A stretch of 26,505 bases of DNA from an uncultured Muribaculaceae bacterium (GCA_947644475.1 CANRZQ010000004.1:1-26505); one strand, 5' to 3'; numbered from the stretch's first letter, positions 1 to 7,199 are shown. The notes: generated by a model from the sequence alone, not told the origin. Numbers and translations: made by a program.

Positions 1-1202
1 ATTTCGATGTGTAGAAAAACCGCATCCAGTTGTATTGCAACCAGGTGTACGTCACCGACTCCGTCGAAGGAGTGGTGCCCGAATTCATGATGCTGCTTCA
101 AGGTGTGATCGATTCCCCCGACATTCCTCTCAATGTGTCGCGTTCGTATCTTCAAGCCGACTCTGCCGTCAAGAAAATTTCGTCGTACATCACTAAGAAA
201 GTTGCCGCCCGTCTCGAAGAAATCTTCAAGGCCGACCGTGCCGATTACGAAAAGAAATGGGACGACATCAAGGTGTTTATCGAATACGGCATGCTCACCG
301 ACGAGAAGTTCTGCGAGGCAGCCATGAAGTTTGTTCTCGTAAAGGACACCGAAGGCAAATATTTTACCCTCGATGAATACAAGGCTCTTGTCGAGCCCGA
401 GCAGACCGACCGCGACGGCAATATCATATATCTCTATTCCACCGATCCTGTGGCTCAATACACATATATCAATGCCGCAACCGACCGTGGATACAACGTA
501 CTGCTTATGGACGGCCAACTCGACAATCATTTCATCGGCCTCCTTGAGCAGAAACTTGAAAAGACACAGTTTGTGCGTGTCGACTCGGATATTGTCGACA
601 ATCTCATCCGCAAGACCGACGCGAAGGTCGCCGACCTCACCCCCTTGCAGCGCGACGAACTCACCACGCTCTTCCGCTCGCAGATTCCGGCAATCGACAA
701 AACCAACTTCCTTGTCACCTTTGAGGCTCTCGCATCCAACGCCCAGCCGATTGTGATAACACAGAACGAGTTTATGCGCCGAATGAAAGACATGGCGGCC
801 ATGCAGCCTGGCATGGGTTTCTATGGCGAACTGCCCGACAGTTACAACCTTGTCGTCAATACCGAGCATCCGCTCATTGTCCGCATTAAGGACGAGGCAG
901 CCAAGGCACTCGACGCAACGGTGCAGCCCATCGCTTCTGAAATTGAGGCAAAGAACGCCGAGGCTGAAAAAATCCGCAAGGACGCTCCCGAAGGCAAAAC
1001 CTCAGCCGAAGACGACCAGCGCATAAAGGACATAGAGGCCGAAGTTTCGCGCCTGCGCGGCGAGCAGGAAAAGGCCATTGCCGATTACGCCGCCACACAG
1101 CCCCTTGCCGGACAACTCATCGACCTTGCCCTCCTCGGCAACGGCCTCCTCAAAGGCGAGCCCCTTGCCCGCTTCATCTCCCGCTCCATCTCCCTTCTCT
1201 AA
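1..1202 (+). CDS. htpG: HtpG (Hsp90 chaperone), C-terminal part, with an in-frame stop near the window edge
   Basis: About 395 codons covering the middle/C-terminal part of bacterial Hsp90, an ATP-dependent cytosolic chaperone; the N-terminal ATPase domain lies upstream of the window. The family-typical stretch IQLYCNQVYVTDSVEG is at 24-71, followed by a middle-domain match around IDSPDIPLNVSRSYLQ, and the protein ends with the dimerisation-domain-like AGQLIDLALLGNGLLKGE. The reading frame runs to the window edge as N-F-D-V-stop-K-N-R-I-Q-L, with TAG at 12-14 where family members carry Gln or another polar residue. A single C-to-T change (CAG to TAG) would explain it. Homology continues unbroken on both sides of the stop, so this is a nonsense change or a sequence error, not a new start. 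The TTG at 30 is not a credible start, because the conserved sequence extends upstream of it. A terminator follows at 1269. Confidence 0.9.
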
Positions 1203-1268
1203 AAATCTGAATAATATTGACGCTTCATTTGCGTTTCTTGAAAAATACTTGATTTAAGTCAATAATGT

Positions 1269-1304
1269 AATCCGCGGACTTTTATTTGGTCCGCGGATTT
1301 TTTA
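1269..1304 (+). terminator. Intrinsic terminator after htpG
   Basis: Perfect 11-bp inverted repeat AATCCGCGGAC (1269-1279) / GTCCGCGGATT (1289-1299) with a 9-nt loop, running into a T-rich tract (1298-1304). It sits 67 bp after the htpG stop and upstream of the promoter of the next gene, so it separates the two units. Confidence 0.85.
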
Positions 1305-1328
1305 TTGCGAATTATTGAATATTGAAAT

Positions 1329-1396
1329 ATTTTCCTTTGGAAAATTTGTGTATTCAAAATATTGTGCATATCTTTGCAGTGTTTTCCATTGGAAAC
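1329..1396. promoter_or_regulatory. Pair of related palindromes flanking the promoter, candidate operators
   Basis: Site 1 is ATTTTCC-TTT-GGAAAAT (1329-1345), a perfect 7-bp dyad touching the -33 element. Site 2 is TTTTCCATTGGAAAC (1382-1396), with the same core TTTTCC-N-TTGGAAA, at the expected transcription start. Their centres are 52 bp apart, about five helical turns. A further inverted pair, TTGAATA (1315-1321) / TATTCAA (1351-1357), surrounds site 1. The MarR-family gene at the end of this operon is the obvious candidate to bind here. The repeats are seen directly; the regulator assignment is inference. Confidence 0.55.
1345..1376 (+). promoter_or_regulatory. Bacteroidota-type promoter of the persulfide reductase gene
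   Basis: TTTG at 1345-1348, a 20-bp spacer and TATCTTTG at 1369-1376 match the Bacteroidota primary sigma consensus (TTTG, about 19 bp, TAnnTTTG). The start of transcription should lie near 1380-1384, giving a 5' UTR of about 42 nt before the ATG at 1425. Confidence 0.7.
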
Positions 1397-1424
1397 TATT
1401 TATAAACGAAAACAAAACATATAA

Positions 1425-3863
1425 ATGAAGTACATAATAATTGGAGGTGTGGCAGGCGGAGCAACTGCTGCCGCACGAATCAGGCGAAATGATGAGCACG
1501 CGGAAATAGTGCTATTCGAAAAAGGGGAGCATATCTCATACGCCAACTGCGGGTTGCCTTATTACATAGGCGGTGTGATTGCCGAGCGTGAGAAACTTTT
1601 TGTCCAGACTCCCGAGGCCTTTGGCCGGCGTTTCGATATCGATGTCAGGATTCTCTCGGAAGTGACAGCCGTAAATCCCAAAGAAAAGACTGTGACGGTA
1701 AAAACTGCCGATGGCAGGGAGTATGTTGAAAACTATGACCGGCTGCTGCTGTCGCCCGGTGCATCTCCGGTGCGTCCACCTCTGCCCGGCATCGATTCGG
1801 AGGGCATATTCACCTTGCGCAATGTGGCCGACACGGATGCTGTAAAAAGTTACATAAATACGCATAAGCCCAAGACTGCCGTTATTATAGGTGCAGGGTT
1901 CATTGGGCTTGAAATGGCCGAGAATCTTCACGATGCCGGCATTAAGGTAGCCGTGGTGGAGATGGCCGACCAGGTAATGGCCCCCATCGATTATTCCATG
2001 GCATCGTTTGTTCACGAACATCTTGCACAAAAGGGCGTAAGCCTTTACCTTGGCAAGGCGGTGGAGGCGTTTGAGAAAACATCAGACGGCCTTGATGTGA
2101 AATTTAAATCGGGAGAGGTGCTGCCTGCCGATATGGTTGTCCTGTCGATTGGGGTGCGTCCCAATACATCGCTTGCCGTTGATGCCGGGCTTGAACTGGG
2201 CGAGATGAAGGGTATAAAGGTAAATGATTATTTGCAGACTTCCGACGAAAGCATCTATGCTGTTGGCGATGCCATAGAGTTCAGTCATCCTCTCACCGGC
2301 AAGCCATGGCTCAACTATCTTGCCGGACCTGCCAACCGCCAGGCCCGCATCGTTGCCGACAATATGGTGTTTGGCAACCGGCAGACCTACGAAGGGGCTG
2401 TCGGAACATCTGTGGCGAAAGTATTCGACCTCACCGTCGCTGCAACAGGCCTGCCGGCAAAGCGTCTGCGCCAGTTCGGCATTGAATATCTGTCGGCTAC
2501 GATACACCCCAATTCTCATGCCGGATATTATCCCGGGGCTTTGCCCATGTCTATTAAAGTGACATTCTCACCGGCCGATGGAAAGTTGCTTGGCGCCCAG
2601 ATTGTCGGATATGACGGAGTGGACAAGCGTATCGATGAATTTGCACTTGTTATCAAGCGTAGCGGCACTGTCTACGACCTCCAGGCAATTGAACAGGCAT
2701 ACGCCCCACCGTATTCTTCGGCAAAAGACCCGGTGGCTGTTGCAGGATATGTGGCCGGCAATATCCTCAGCGGAAAAATGTCGCCCCTGTATTGGCGCGA
2801 ACTCCGCGATGCCGACCTCTCCAAGGTTACATTGATAGATGTGCGCACCCCCGACGAATTCTCACTCGGCGCATTGCCGGGAGCAATCAATATTCCTCTC
2901 GACGATATGCGCGAGCGCATTGGCGAGATTCCTGCCGGCAAACCTGTATTCCTTTATTGCGGTGTGGGATTGCGAGGCTATCTCGCGTCCAATATCCTTC
3001 GGCAGAATGGTTTTGCCGACGTGCGGAATCTTATAGGCGGATTGAAACTGTATAAATCTGCCACTGCTAAGATTCAGCAGCCTCGTGGAACAGAAGGCAA
3101 AGCCTCGGCAGCGGCACATTCGGAAAAAGAAGGCAAGCGCACAATCAAGGTTGATGCTTGCGGCATCTCATGTCCCGGCCCTATCATGAAATTGAAAAAA
3201 GGAGTGGAGTCTCTTGCCGATGGAGAGCAACTCGAAGTTATCGCCACCGATCCGGGCTTTCCCCGCGATGCCGAGGCCTGGTGCCACACAACGGGCAACC
3301 GCGTTGTGTCTTCCACTTCGCAGGGAGGGAAATACTATGTGACAGTAGCCAAAGGCTCGCCCGAAAATAATCAAGTTGGCTCGGCAGGCGATGAGAAAGG
3401 AAAGACATTTATCCTGTTCAGCGACGACCTCGACAAGACGCTTGCCACTTTTGTGCTCGCCAACGGAGCAGCGGCAACCGGCAAGAAGGTGACCATATTT
3501 TTCACTTTCTGGGGTTTGAACGCCATCAAGAAAGAAGTAAAGCCGGCCGTTAGAAAAGATATTTTCGGAAAAATGTTCGGGATGATGCTTCCGTCAAGTT
3601 CAAAGAAACTCAAACTCTCAAAAATGAATATGGGCGGCATCGGCAGCAAGATGATGCGCCATATCATGAAGAAGAAAAATGTCGACTCCCTTGAATTGTT
3701 GCGAGAGCAGGCGATTCAGAACGGCGTTGAGTTTATCGCATGCCAGATGTCAATGGACGTGATGGGCGTGGCACGTGAGGAATTGCTCGACGAAGTTACA
3801 ATCGGAGGCGTGGCCACATATATGTCGCGTGCCGATCAATCCAATGTAAATCTCTTTATCTGA
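1425..3863 (+). CDS. FAD-dependent CoA-disulfide/persulfide reductase fused to rhodanese, TusA and DsrE-like domains
   Basis: An 812-residue multidomain protein, predicted cytosolic. Residues 1-320 are a pyridine nucleotide-disulfide oxidoreductase with FAD motif IIGGVAGGATAAAR (5-18), the CoA-disulfide reductase type single active-site Cys42 in SYANCGLPYY, NAD motif IIGAGFIGLE (154-163) and the FAD-binding YAVGDA (278-283). The dimerisation domain is about 325-440. A rhodanese domain (about 455-545) has Cys512 in YCGVGLRGY. A TusA/SirA-like domain (about 574-642) has the CPGP motif at 583-586. A DsrE/DsrF-like domain (about 660-812) has Cys773. Each module has a sulfur-carrying cysteine, so persulfide could be passed along the chain and reduced with NAD(P)H; that route is inferred from the families and not shown. 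It shares a promoter with the MarR gene nine bases downstream. Confidence 0.88.
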   Translation: MKYIIIGGVAGGATAAARIRRNDEHAEIVLFEKGEHISYANCGLPYYIGGVIAEREKLFVQTPEAFGRRFDIDVRILSEVTAVNPKEKTVTVKTADGREYVENYDRLLLSPGASPVRPPLPGIDSEGIFTLRNVADTDAVKSYINTHKPKTAVIIGAGFIGLEMAENLHDAGIKVAVVEMADQVMAPIDYSMASFVHEHLAQKGVSLYLGKAVEAFEKTSDGLDVKFKSGEVLPADMVVLSIGVRPNTSLAVDAGLELGEMKGIKVNDYLQTSDESIYAVGDAIEFSHPLTGKPWLNYLAGPANRQARIVADNMVFGNRQTYEGAVGTSVAKVFDLTVAATGLPAKRLRQFGIEYLSATIHPNSHAGYYPGALPMSIKVTFSPADGKLLGAQIVGYDGVDKRIDEFALVIKRSGTVYDLQAIEQAYAPPYSSAKDPVAVAGYVAGNILSGKMSPLYWRELRDADLSKVTLIDVRTPDEFSLGALPGAINIPLDDMRERIGEIPAGKPVFLYCGVGLRGYLASNILRQNGFADVRNLIGGLKLYKSATAKIQQPRGTEGKASAAAHSEKEGKRTIKVDACGISCPGPIMKLKKGVESLADGEQLEVIATDPGFPRDAEAWCHTTGNRVVSSTSQGGKYYVTVAKGSPENNQVGSAGDEKGKTFILFSDDLDKTLATFVLANGAAATGKKVTIFFTFWGLNAIKKEVKPAVRKDIFGKMFGMMLPSSSKKLKLSKMNMGGIGSKMMRHIMKKKNVDSLELLREQAIQNGVEFIACQMSMDVMGVAREELLDEVTIGGVATYMSRADQSNVNLFI

Positions 3864-3872
3864 TATACGTCA

Positions 3873-4232
3873 ATGGAAAAAATCAAATCCATCTGCATAA
3901 TGCGGGAATTGATAAATGCGATGGCCGAACTCGAAGCACAATTGCTGGGCCGCTACGGCGTTACGCCCAACGAAGCCATGGCGCTGTGCTGTCTCGGTGG
4001 CGACACGCTCACAGCATCCTGCATCTCCGAAAACATAGGTCTTTCGCCTTCCAACACATCGAAGGTGCTCCGCTCGATAGAAAAAAAGTCTCTGATAGTC
4101 CGGTCGATGGGCGACACCGACCGGCGTCAGATGCGCTTCACGCTCACGGCCAAGGGGCAACAGTTGCTCCTTGACCTGAAAAACGAAGAAATAGAAATCC
4201 CCGACTTCCTCCGCCCCCTATTCCTTCAATGA
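3873..4232 (+). CDS. MarR-family winged-helix transcriptional regulator
   Basis: A 119-residue protein with a winged helix-turn-helix: helix region ALCCLGGDTLTASCISENIG, recognition helix around SPSNTSKVLRSIEKKSLI and wing DTDRRQMRFTLTAKG. This is the MarR layout, though it is shorter than typical members (about 140-150 residues) and has a short C-terminal dimerisation tail. It starts nine bases after the reductase stop and ends at the hairpin beginning at 4250, so it is probably co-transcribed with the reductase and controls it. Cysteines occur in the N-terminal half (one near residue 8, a CC pair near 35, one near 50) and could serve as sulfur or redox sensors. The inducing signal is not determinable from sequence. 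Confidence 0.8.
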   Translation: MEKIKSICIMRELINAMAELEAQLLGRYGVTPNEAMALCCLGGDTLTASCISENIGLSPSNTSKVLRSIEKKSLIVRSMGDTDRRQMRFTLTAKGQQLLLDLKNEEIEIPDFLRPLFLQ

Positions 4233-4249
4233 AATAGAAAAAGAATCTC

Positions 4250-4302
4250 TTTACCGTTTTGATGTGGATGCACGAGCCGTGCATCCGCATCAAAACGGTA
4301 AA
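4250..4302 (+). terminator. Long perfect hairpin after the marR gene
   Basis: TTTACCGTTTTGATG (4250-4264) pairs perfectly with CATCAAAACGGTAAA (4288-4302), then one T-G wobble, then GGATGCAC (4266-4273) pairs with GTGCATCC (4279-4286) around a 5-nt loop. That makes a 24-bp stem. Weak T-rich sequence (TTTCTCTT) follows. It is probably the transcription terminator of the reductase-marR unit, unusually long for that role. Confidence 0.7.
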
Positions 4303-4384
4303 TTTCTCTTGTGACACACATAATGAATAAAAATGTATGTCATTAAAAATTTGAAAAGTGGCGGCATTTTAGAATAAAAATTGC

Positions 4385-4392
4385 TAAATTTG
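4385..4392 (+). promoter_or_regulatory. -7 element for the structured RNA at 4397
   Basis: TAAATTTG is an exact match to TAnnTTTG. No good -33 element lies 19-20 bp upstream. The expected start, near 4396-4400, falls at the first base pairs of the hairpin beginning CTCGTTGC. Confidence 0.5.
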
Positions 4393-4396
4393 CATA

Positions 4397-4734
4397 CTCG
4401 TTGCATGATGCCTCAGAGGAGGCGGTTGGCAACGAGACATAGACATACGGAAAGCGTCAACTTACGCTTGTTTTTGACCCTTTGGAATCTTCGCAACATT
4501 CATTTGGTATAGTCAAAGACATGGCAACGGTAGACGCCTCGTGTGATAAGTGTACATATATGTTTAATATATGTCTATTGAATTGTATAATTTTACAAAT
4601 CGATAGACATGTATGGTGCGCTATATAATACTTATCAGCGTGAGGCCTCGTCGTTGCTCGTCTTACTATACCGGGCAATGCGAAGGCCTCAAAGGGTGTG
4701 ACGGGCAACAGTGCAGACTCTCACGCTTTTTTTT
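4397..4734 (+). ncRNA. Predicted structured RNA of about 340 nt, family not recognised
   Basis: A 5' hairpin is formed by CTCGTTGC (4397-4404) / GCAACGAG (4429-4436) with an inner GCCTC/GAGGC stem. A very long imperfect hairpin follows. Its paired segments are 4451-4457/4723-4729, 4477-4484/4690-4697, 4489-4495/4679-4685, 4506-4513/4665-4672, 4516-4520/4660-4664, 4524-4529/4652-4657, 4536-4540/4642-4646, 4545-4551/4630-4636, 4567-4578/4603-4614 and an apical 4581-4587/4594-4600. Eight Ts (4727-4734) end it, and a local stem GTGTGA (4697-4702) / TCACGC (4721-4726) could act as terminator. There is no coding potential. I see no tmRNA, RNase P or SRP RNA signature. The end-to-end hairpin with internal loops recalls 6S RNA in general shape only. 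It could instead be a cis-acting leader of the glycosyltransferase 44 bp downstream. Confidence 0.55.
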
Positions 4735-4777
4735 GTTCATATAGTTGCCATAGGAGAGTTTTGGCATCTCATTTCTA

Positions 4778-5776
4778 ATGTCAACGCCACTATTCTCAAT
4801 CGTGATTCCGGTTTACTGCGGGGGTGATTGTGCATCGCACATTCTTGACAATATTGCGTCGCAAGGGTTGTCGGAATCCGACTTCGAGGTTATATTCATA
4901 GATGATGCCTCGCCCGACGATACAGCAATTCTAATCGATAAAGCCATCAAGAGCCATCCGCAGTGCAATGCCTGGTTGCTGCGACGCAACGAAAACGGAC
5001 GTCAGGGTGCCGCGCGGAATAATGGAGTGGAGAATGCGTCCGGGCGTTACATACTCTTTCTTGACCACGACGACGATTTCCTCCCGGGGGCATTGCAGGC
5101 CTTGAAAAGGGCGATAGATGATATAGGAGTATATCCCGATATTGTCACTTTTGACTATTATGAGGCACGAGATGGTCAGGAAATCCCTCGTTTATCATTT
5201 GGCGGCAACACACAGGAAATGCTTTCCGGGCGCGACTATATGGTAAAGTGCGCCATTCCCTGGACGCCTTGGGAATATGCTTATTCGCTGGAATTTCTAC
5301 GCCGCGAGAATCTGAAATTTGAAGAAAATGTCAGAATGGAGGATTCTGATTTTGTGATGCGATGCACTCTTGCCGCCGGAAAAATCACTTACAGGCCGAT
5401 TGCTGTGGTCAGGCATGCCGTTTACGACGGACAAACTTCTTCAATAGGCAACGACGTCATCAAGATAGAAGATATGCTTAAAAATTCGGAAAGGGTGGGG
5501 CATATAGCATTGAGGCAGATTGGTATCGACCGAGAAAGTGCTGATGTTGTTGTGGCGCAATATCGGTTTAAACGGCGCACTTGCATCACGCGCTATATGT
5601 GGCGTTTGCGTCATAGCGATACTTACCGCTTGTTAAAGGCTTATCCGGCAATGCCGGAAATTTCAGACAAATTTGGCGCCATCACTTCACTTTATCCCCG
5701 GCTTACTGCAATTGTTCTTTCGGCAGCCAAGCCTTTCTTGTTGGCGGCATGGTGCATTAAGCGGGTCTTGAAATAG
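4778..5776 (+). CDS. Family 2 glycosyltransferase
   Basis: A 332-residue GT-A fold enzyme. Near the N-terminus is FSIVIPVY (6-13), followed by VIFIDDASPDDT with the nucleotide-binding Asp41-Asp42, GAARNNGVENASGRYILFLD and the metal-binding DHD motif at 96-98. These are the standard GT2 signatures for transfer of a sugar from a nucleotide sugar. MEDSDFVMRC (about 188-197) resembles the acceptor-side ED motif. The C-terminal third is basic and aromatic, with a hydrophobic stretch near 305-325 that may touch the membrane. The gene stands alone, without other polysaccharide genes, and no separate promoter is obvious, so transcription may read through the terminator of the RNA element upstream. 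Donor and acceptor cannot be predicted. Confidence 0.88.
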   Translation: MSTPLFSIVIPVYCGGDCASHILDNIASQGLSESDFEVIFIDDASPDDTAILIDKAIKSHPQCNAWLLRRNENGRQGAARNNGVENASGRYILFLDHDDDFLPGALQALKRAIDDIGVYPDIVTFDYYEARDGQEIPRLSFGGNTQEMLSGRDYMVKCAIPWTPWEYAYSLEFLRRENLKFEENVRMEDSDFVMRCTLAAGKITYRPIAVVRHAVYDGQTSSIGNDVIKIEDMLKNSERVGHIALRQIGIDRESADVVVAQYRFKRRTCITRYMWRLRHSDTYRLLKAYPAMPEISDKFGAITSLYPRLTAIVLSAAKPFLLAAWCIKRVLK

Positions 5777-5778
5777 GA

Positions 5779-5804
5779 ACGGCAGCCCGTGAGCAGGCTG
5801 CCGT
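5779..5804. terminator. Hairpin between convergent genes
   Basis: Perfect 9-bp stem ACGGCAGCC (5779-5787) / GGCTGCCGT (5796-5804) with an 8-nt loop, located just after the glycosyltransferase stop and facing the DUF362 gene on the other strand. No T-run follows on either strand, so termination efficiency is uncertain. Confidence 0.5.
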
Positions 5805-5873
5805 GTGCGCATATACGATTCAGTTCTTTGTCACGCAGACATTTTTATTGCGTTTCGTTGCAAATCAGATATT

Positions 5874-6893
5874 TCAGTTTAATTCAACGAGTTTGTAGTT
5901 GAGCGAGCCGAGGCCGATTGATGCGGCGTACGGGGTGATGTAAGTGCCGTGCTGACGGTTGATTCTTTCTATCAGTGCGGCTGAGTTGTCGCCCTCGGAG
6001 GATTCGTGGTTGAACACCATGTCGAGACATGCCTGGTCGAGAGCGACAGGGTCGAGGCTTGCCGCGATTCCAAGGTCTTTCATCTCGGGTGCGGCCGGAT
6101 GCCCGTCGCAGTCGCAGTCCACAGACAGATTGTTGAGGACATTGATGTAGACCACCCGCGGAGTGCCGTCTTCGCTCTTGCCGTTCATATAATCGTGCAC
6201 GGCTTGCGCAGCTGCTGCCATTGATTCAAGAAAATGGTCTTGTTCAGGAAGGTCCTCCCAGAATTTCTCGGGGGTGTCGTATTTGCCTGCGGAGTGGATA
6301 TAGGCTTTGCCATTGGTCGATGCCACGCCGATGGAAGCGTTTTTCAGCACACCGCCAAAGCCGCCCATGGCATGGCCTTTGAAGTGGGCGAGGTTGACCA
6401 TGAAGTCGTAATTCTTCAGATGCTCTCCTACAATGTCATATTTAATATGTGTGGTGTCTGCAACGGGAATGTTGAACTCTCCGAATTCGTCCATGAGGTC
6501 AACTTTCGCAATCTTGTCGAAGCCGTGTTCGCGGATTGTTTCCCAGTGCAATTTCGGGTCCTGGCGTGTGCCTCCGTAGGCGGTGCAACATTCCACTATC
6601 GTGCCGTCGACTTCTGAGACAAGTTTGCCGATAAGTTCCGGTTTCAGATAGTGTGTGTTGCCTCCCTCGCCTGTGGAGATTTTGACGGCGACATTGCCTG
6701 TGGGTTCCACGCCGAGAGCCTTGAATATCTTGACAAGGCTTTCCGGCGATATTTCCGATGTGAAATACACCGTAGCGGTATCGCATTTTTCTGTTTTGTC
6801 TTTTTCCATTGGTCCTGATTTATCATTTGAGCCGGCACATGCCCCTGTGATGAGCAAGGATGCCGCAAAAGCAATGAGTAAAAACTTTTTCAT
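5874..6893 (-). CDS. DUF362 domain protein, exported (probable lipoprotein)
   Basis: A 339-residue protein. The N-terminus MKKFLLIAFAASLLITGAC is a signal peptide ending in a Cys (residue 19) that could be lipidated, although the lipobox (ITGAC) is imperfect. The mature part matches the DUF362 family, uncharacterised proteins sometimes described as Fe-S centre related, with blocks VAVKISTGEGGNTHYLKPEL, VNLAHFKGHAMGGFGGVLKN and LGIAASLDPVALDQACLDM. No ferredoxin-type CxxCxxC cluster is present, only scattered Cys such as VDCDCDG and ECC. Its function is unknown. It is transcribed convergently with the glycosyltransferase and divergently from the aromatic operon, from a promoter of its own. Confidence 0.8.
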   Translation of the reverse strand: MKKFLLIAFAASLLITGACAGSNDKSGPMEKDKTEKCDTATVYFTSEISPESLVKIFKALGVEPTGNVAVKISTGEGGNTHYLKPELIGKLVSEVDGTIVECCTAYGGTRQDPKLHWETIREHGFDKIAKVDLMDEFGEFNIPVADTTHIKYDIVGEHLKNYDFMVNLAHFKGHAMGGFGGVLKNASIGVASTNGKAYIHSAGKYDTPEKFWEDLPEQDHFLESMAAAAQAVHDYMNGKSEDGTPRVVYINVLNNLSVDCDCDGHPAAPEMKDLGIAASLDPVALDQACLDMVFNHESSEGDNSAALIERINRQHGTYITPYAASIGLGSLNYKLVELN

Positions 6894-6914
6894 AGGAAAT
6901 TAAAATACTTTATG

Positions 6915-6946
6915 CAAAAATAACGAATTATCATGCATATTTCAAG
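6915..6946 (-). promoter_or_regulatory. Promoter of the DUF362 gene
   Basis: Read on the minus strand, TATTTTTG (6922-6915) fits TAnnTTTG, with a TTG-containing -33 element (6945-6943) about 20 bp upstream. The expected start near 6908 gives a short leader of about 15 nt. Confidence 0.5.
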
Positions 6947-6993
6947 AAAATAATCAAAAAAAGTGTTTTTTGATGTAAAAAATGTCAATTAAT

Positions 6994-7024
6994 TTTGGAG
7001 TTTTAGAAATAGTATGTAAATTTG
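6994..7024 (+). promoter_or_regulatory. Consensus promoter of the aromatic amino acid operon
   Basis: TTTG (6994-6997), exactly 19 bp, then TAAATTTG (7017-7024): a full match to the Bacteroidota consensus. The start of transcription is expected near 7028-7032. That leaves a leader RNA of about 170 nt before pheA, which holds the leader peptide and attenuator. Confidence 0.75.
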
Positions 7025-7045
7025 TCGCATCAAAAGCAATACAAA

Positions 7046-7123
7046 ATGACACGATTTTATGCATATTCTCGTTATTTTTATTTTTATCCGATGGATAAGG
7101 ACGGGATTTGCACGGTTGTATAG
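7046..7123 (+). CDS. Phe/Tyr-rich leader peptide of the aromatic operon (attenuator control peptide)
   Basis: A 25-codon ORF (ATG 7046-7048, TAG 7121-7123), about 15 nt after the predicted transcription start. Residues 4-14 read FYAYSRYFYFY: three Phe and five Tyr among eleven residues. The following codons encode Pro, Met, Asp, Lys, Asp, Gly, Ile, Cys, Thr, Val, Val. The design matches known leader peptides such as those of E. coli pheA and pheST, in which runs of the regulating amino acid's codons stall the ribosome when its charged tRNA is scarce. The end of the ORF (7101-7108) overlaps antiterminator segment 1. The genes downstream make both Phe and Tyr, which fits the mixed codons. There is no Shine-Dalgarno sequence, only an A-rich stretch before the ATG. 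Confidence 0.8.
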   Translation: MTRFYAYSRYFYFYPMDKDGICTVV

Positions 7124-7183
7124 CCCCAATGATTATAATTTTTGCAGCATAGTCCCGTTTGTTTAAATACAGCGGGATTTTTT
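7101..7183 (+). promoter_or_regulatory. Transcription attenuator: antiterminator and terminator segments
   Basis: Three segments compete. Segment 1 is ACGGGATT (7101-7108), inside the leader ORF. Segment 2 is AGTCCCGT (7151-7158). Segment 3 is CGGGATT (7173-7179), merging into a T6 run (7178-7183). Pairing 2:3 makes a terminator stem of seven pairs including one wobble, with a 15-nt loop. Pairing 1:2 makes an antiterminator of eight pairs including one wobble. A ribosome stalled at the Tyr/Phe codons (7073-7087) would leave segment 1 free, whereas one finishing at 7121-7123 would cover it and allow the terminator. The base pairing is seen; the mechanism is inferred from the E. coli paradigm. 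Confidence 0.72.
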
Positions 7184-7199
7184 ATTATAAAAGGTAACA

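Noticed and set aside
30..32. TTG as the start of a complete protein at the left edge
   Set aside because: The upstream codons still encode conserved HtpG residues, so the frame is a truncated gene with a stop, not a new start.
4451..4734. MITE or other small transposon, because of the long terminal inverted repeats
   Set aside because: No target-site duplication flanks the ends, internal loops are spread evenly along both arms, and a promoter element and T-run bracket it, which fits an RNA gene better. A genome copy count would settle it.
7137..7144. -7-like sequence AATTTTTG close to pheA
   Set aside because: It departs from TAnnTTTG at the first base and lacks a -33 element; the exact consensus promoter at 6994-7024 is far better.
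7129..7152. Second tiny ORF (seven codons, one Phe) directly before attenuator segment 2
   Set aside because: It has a single Phe codon and lies after the much richer Phe/Tyr ORF; probably chance.
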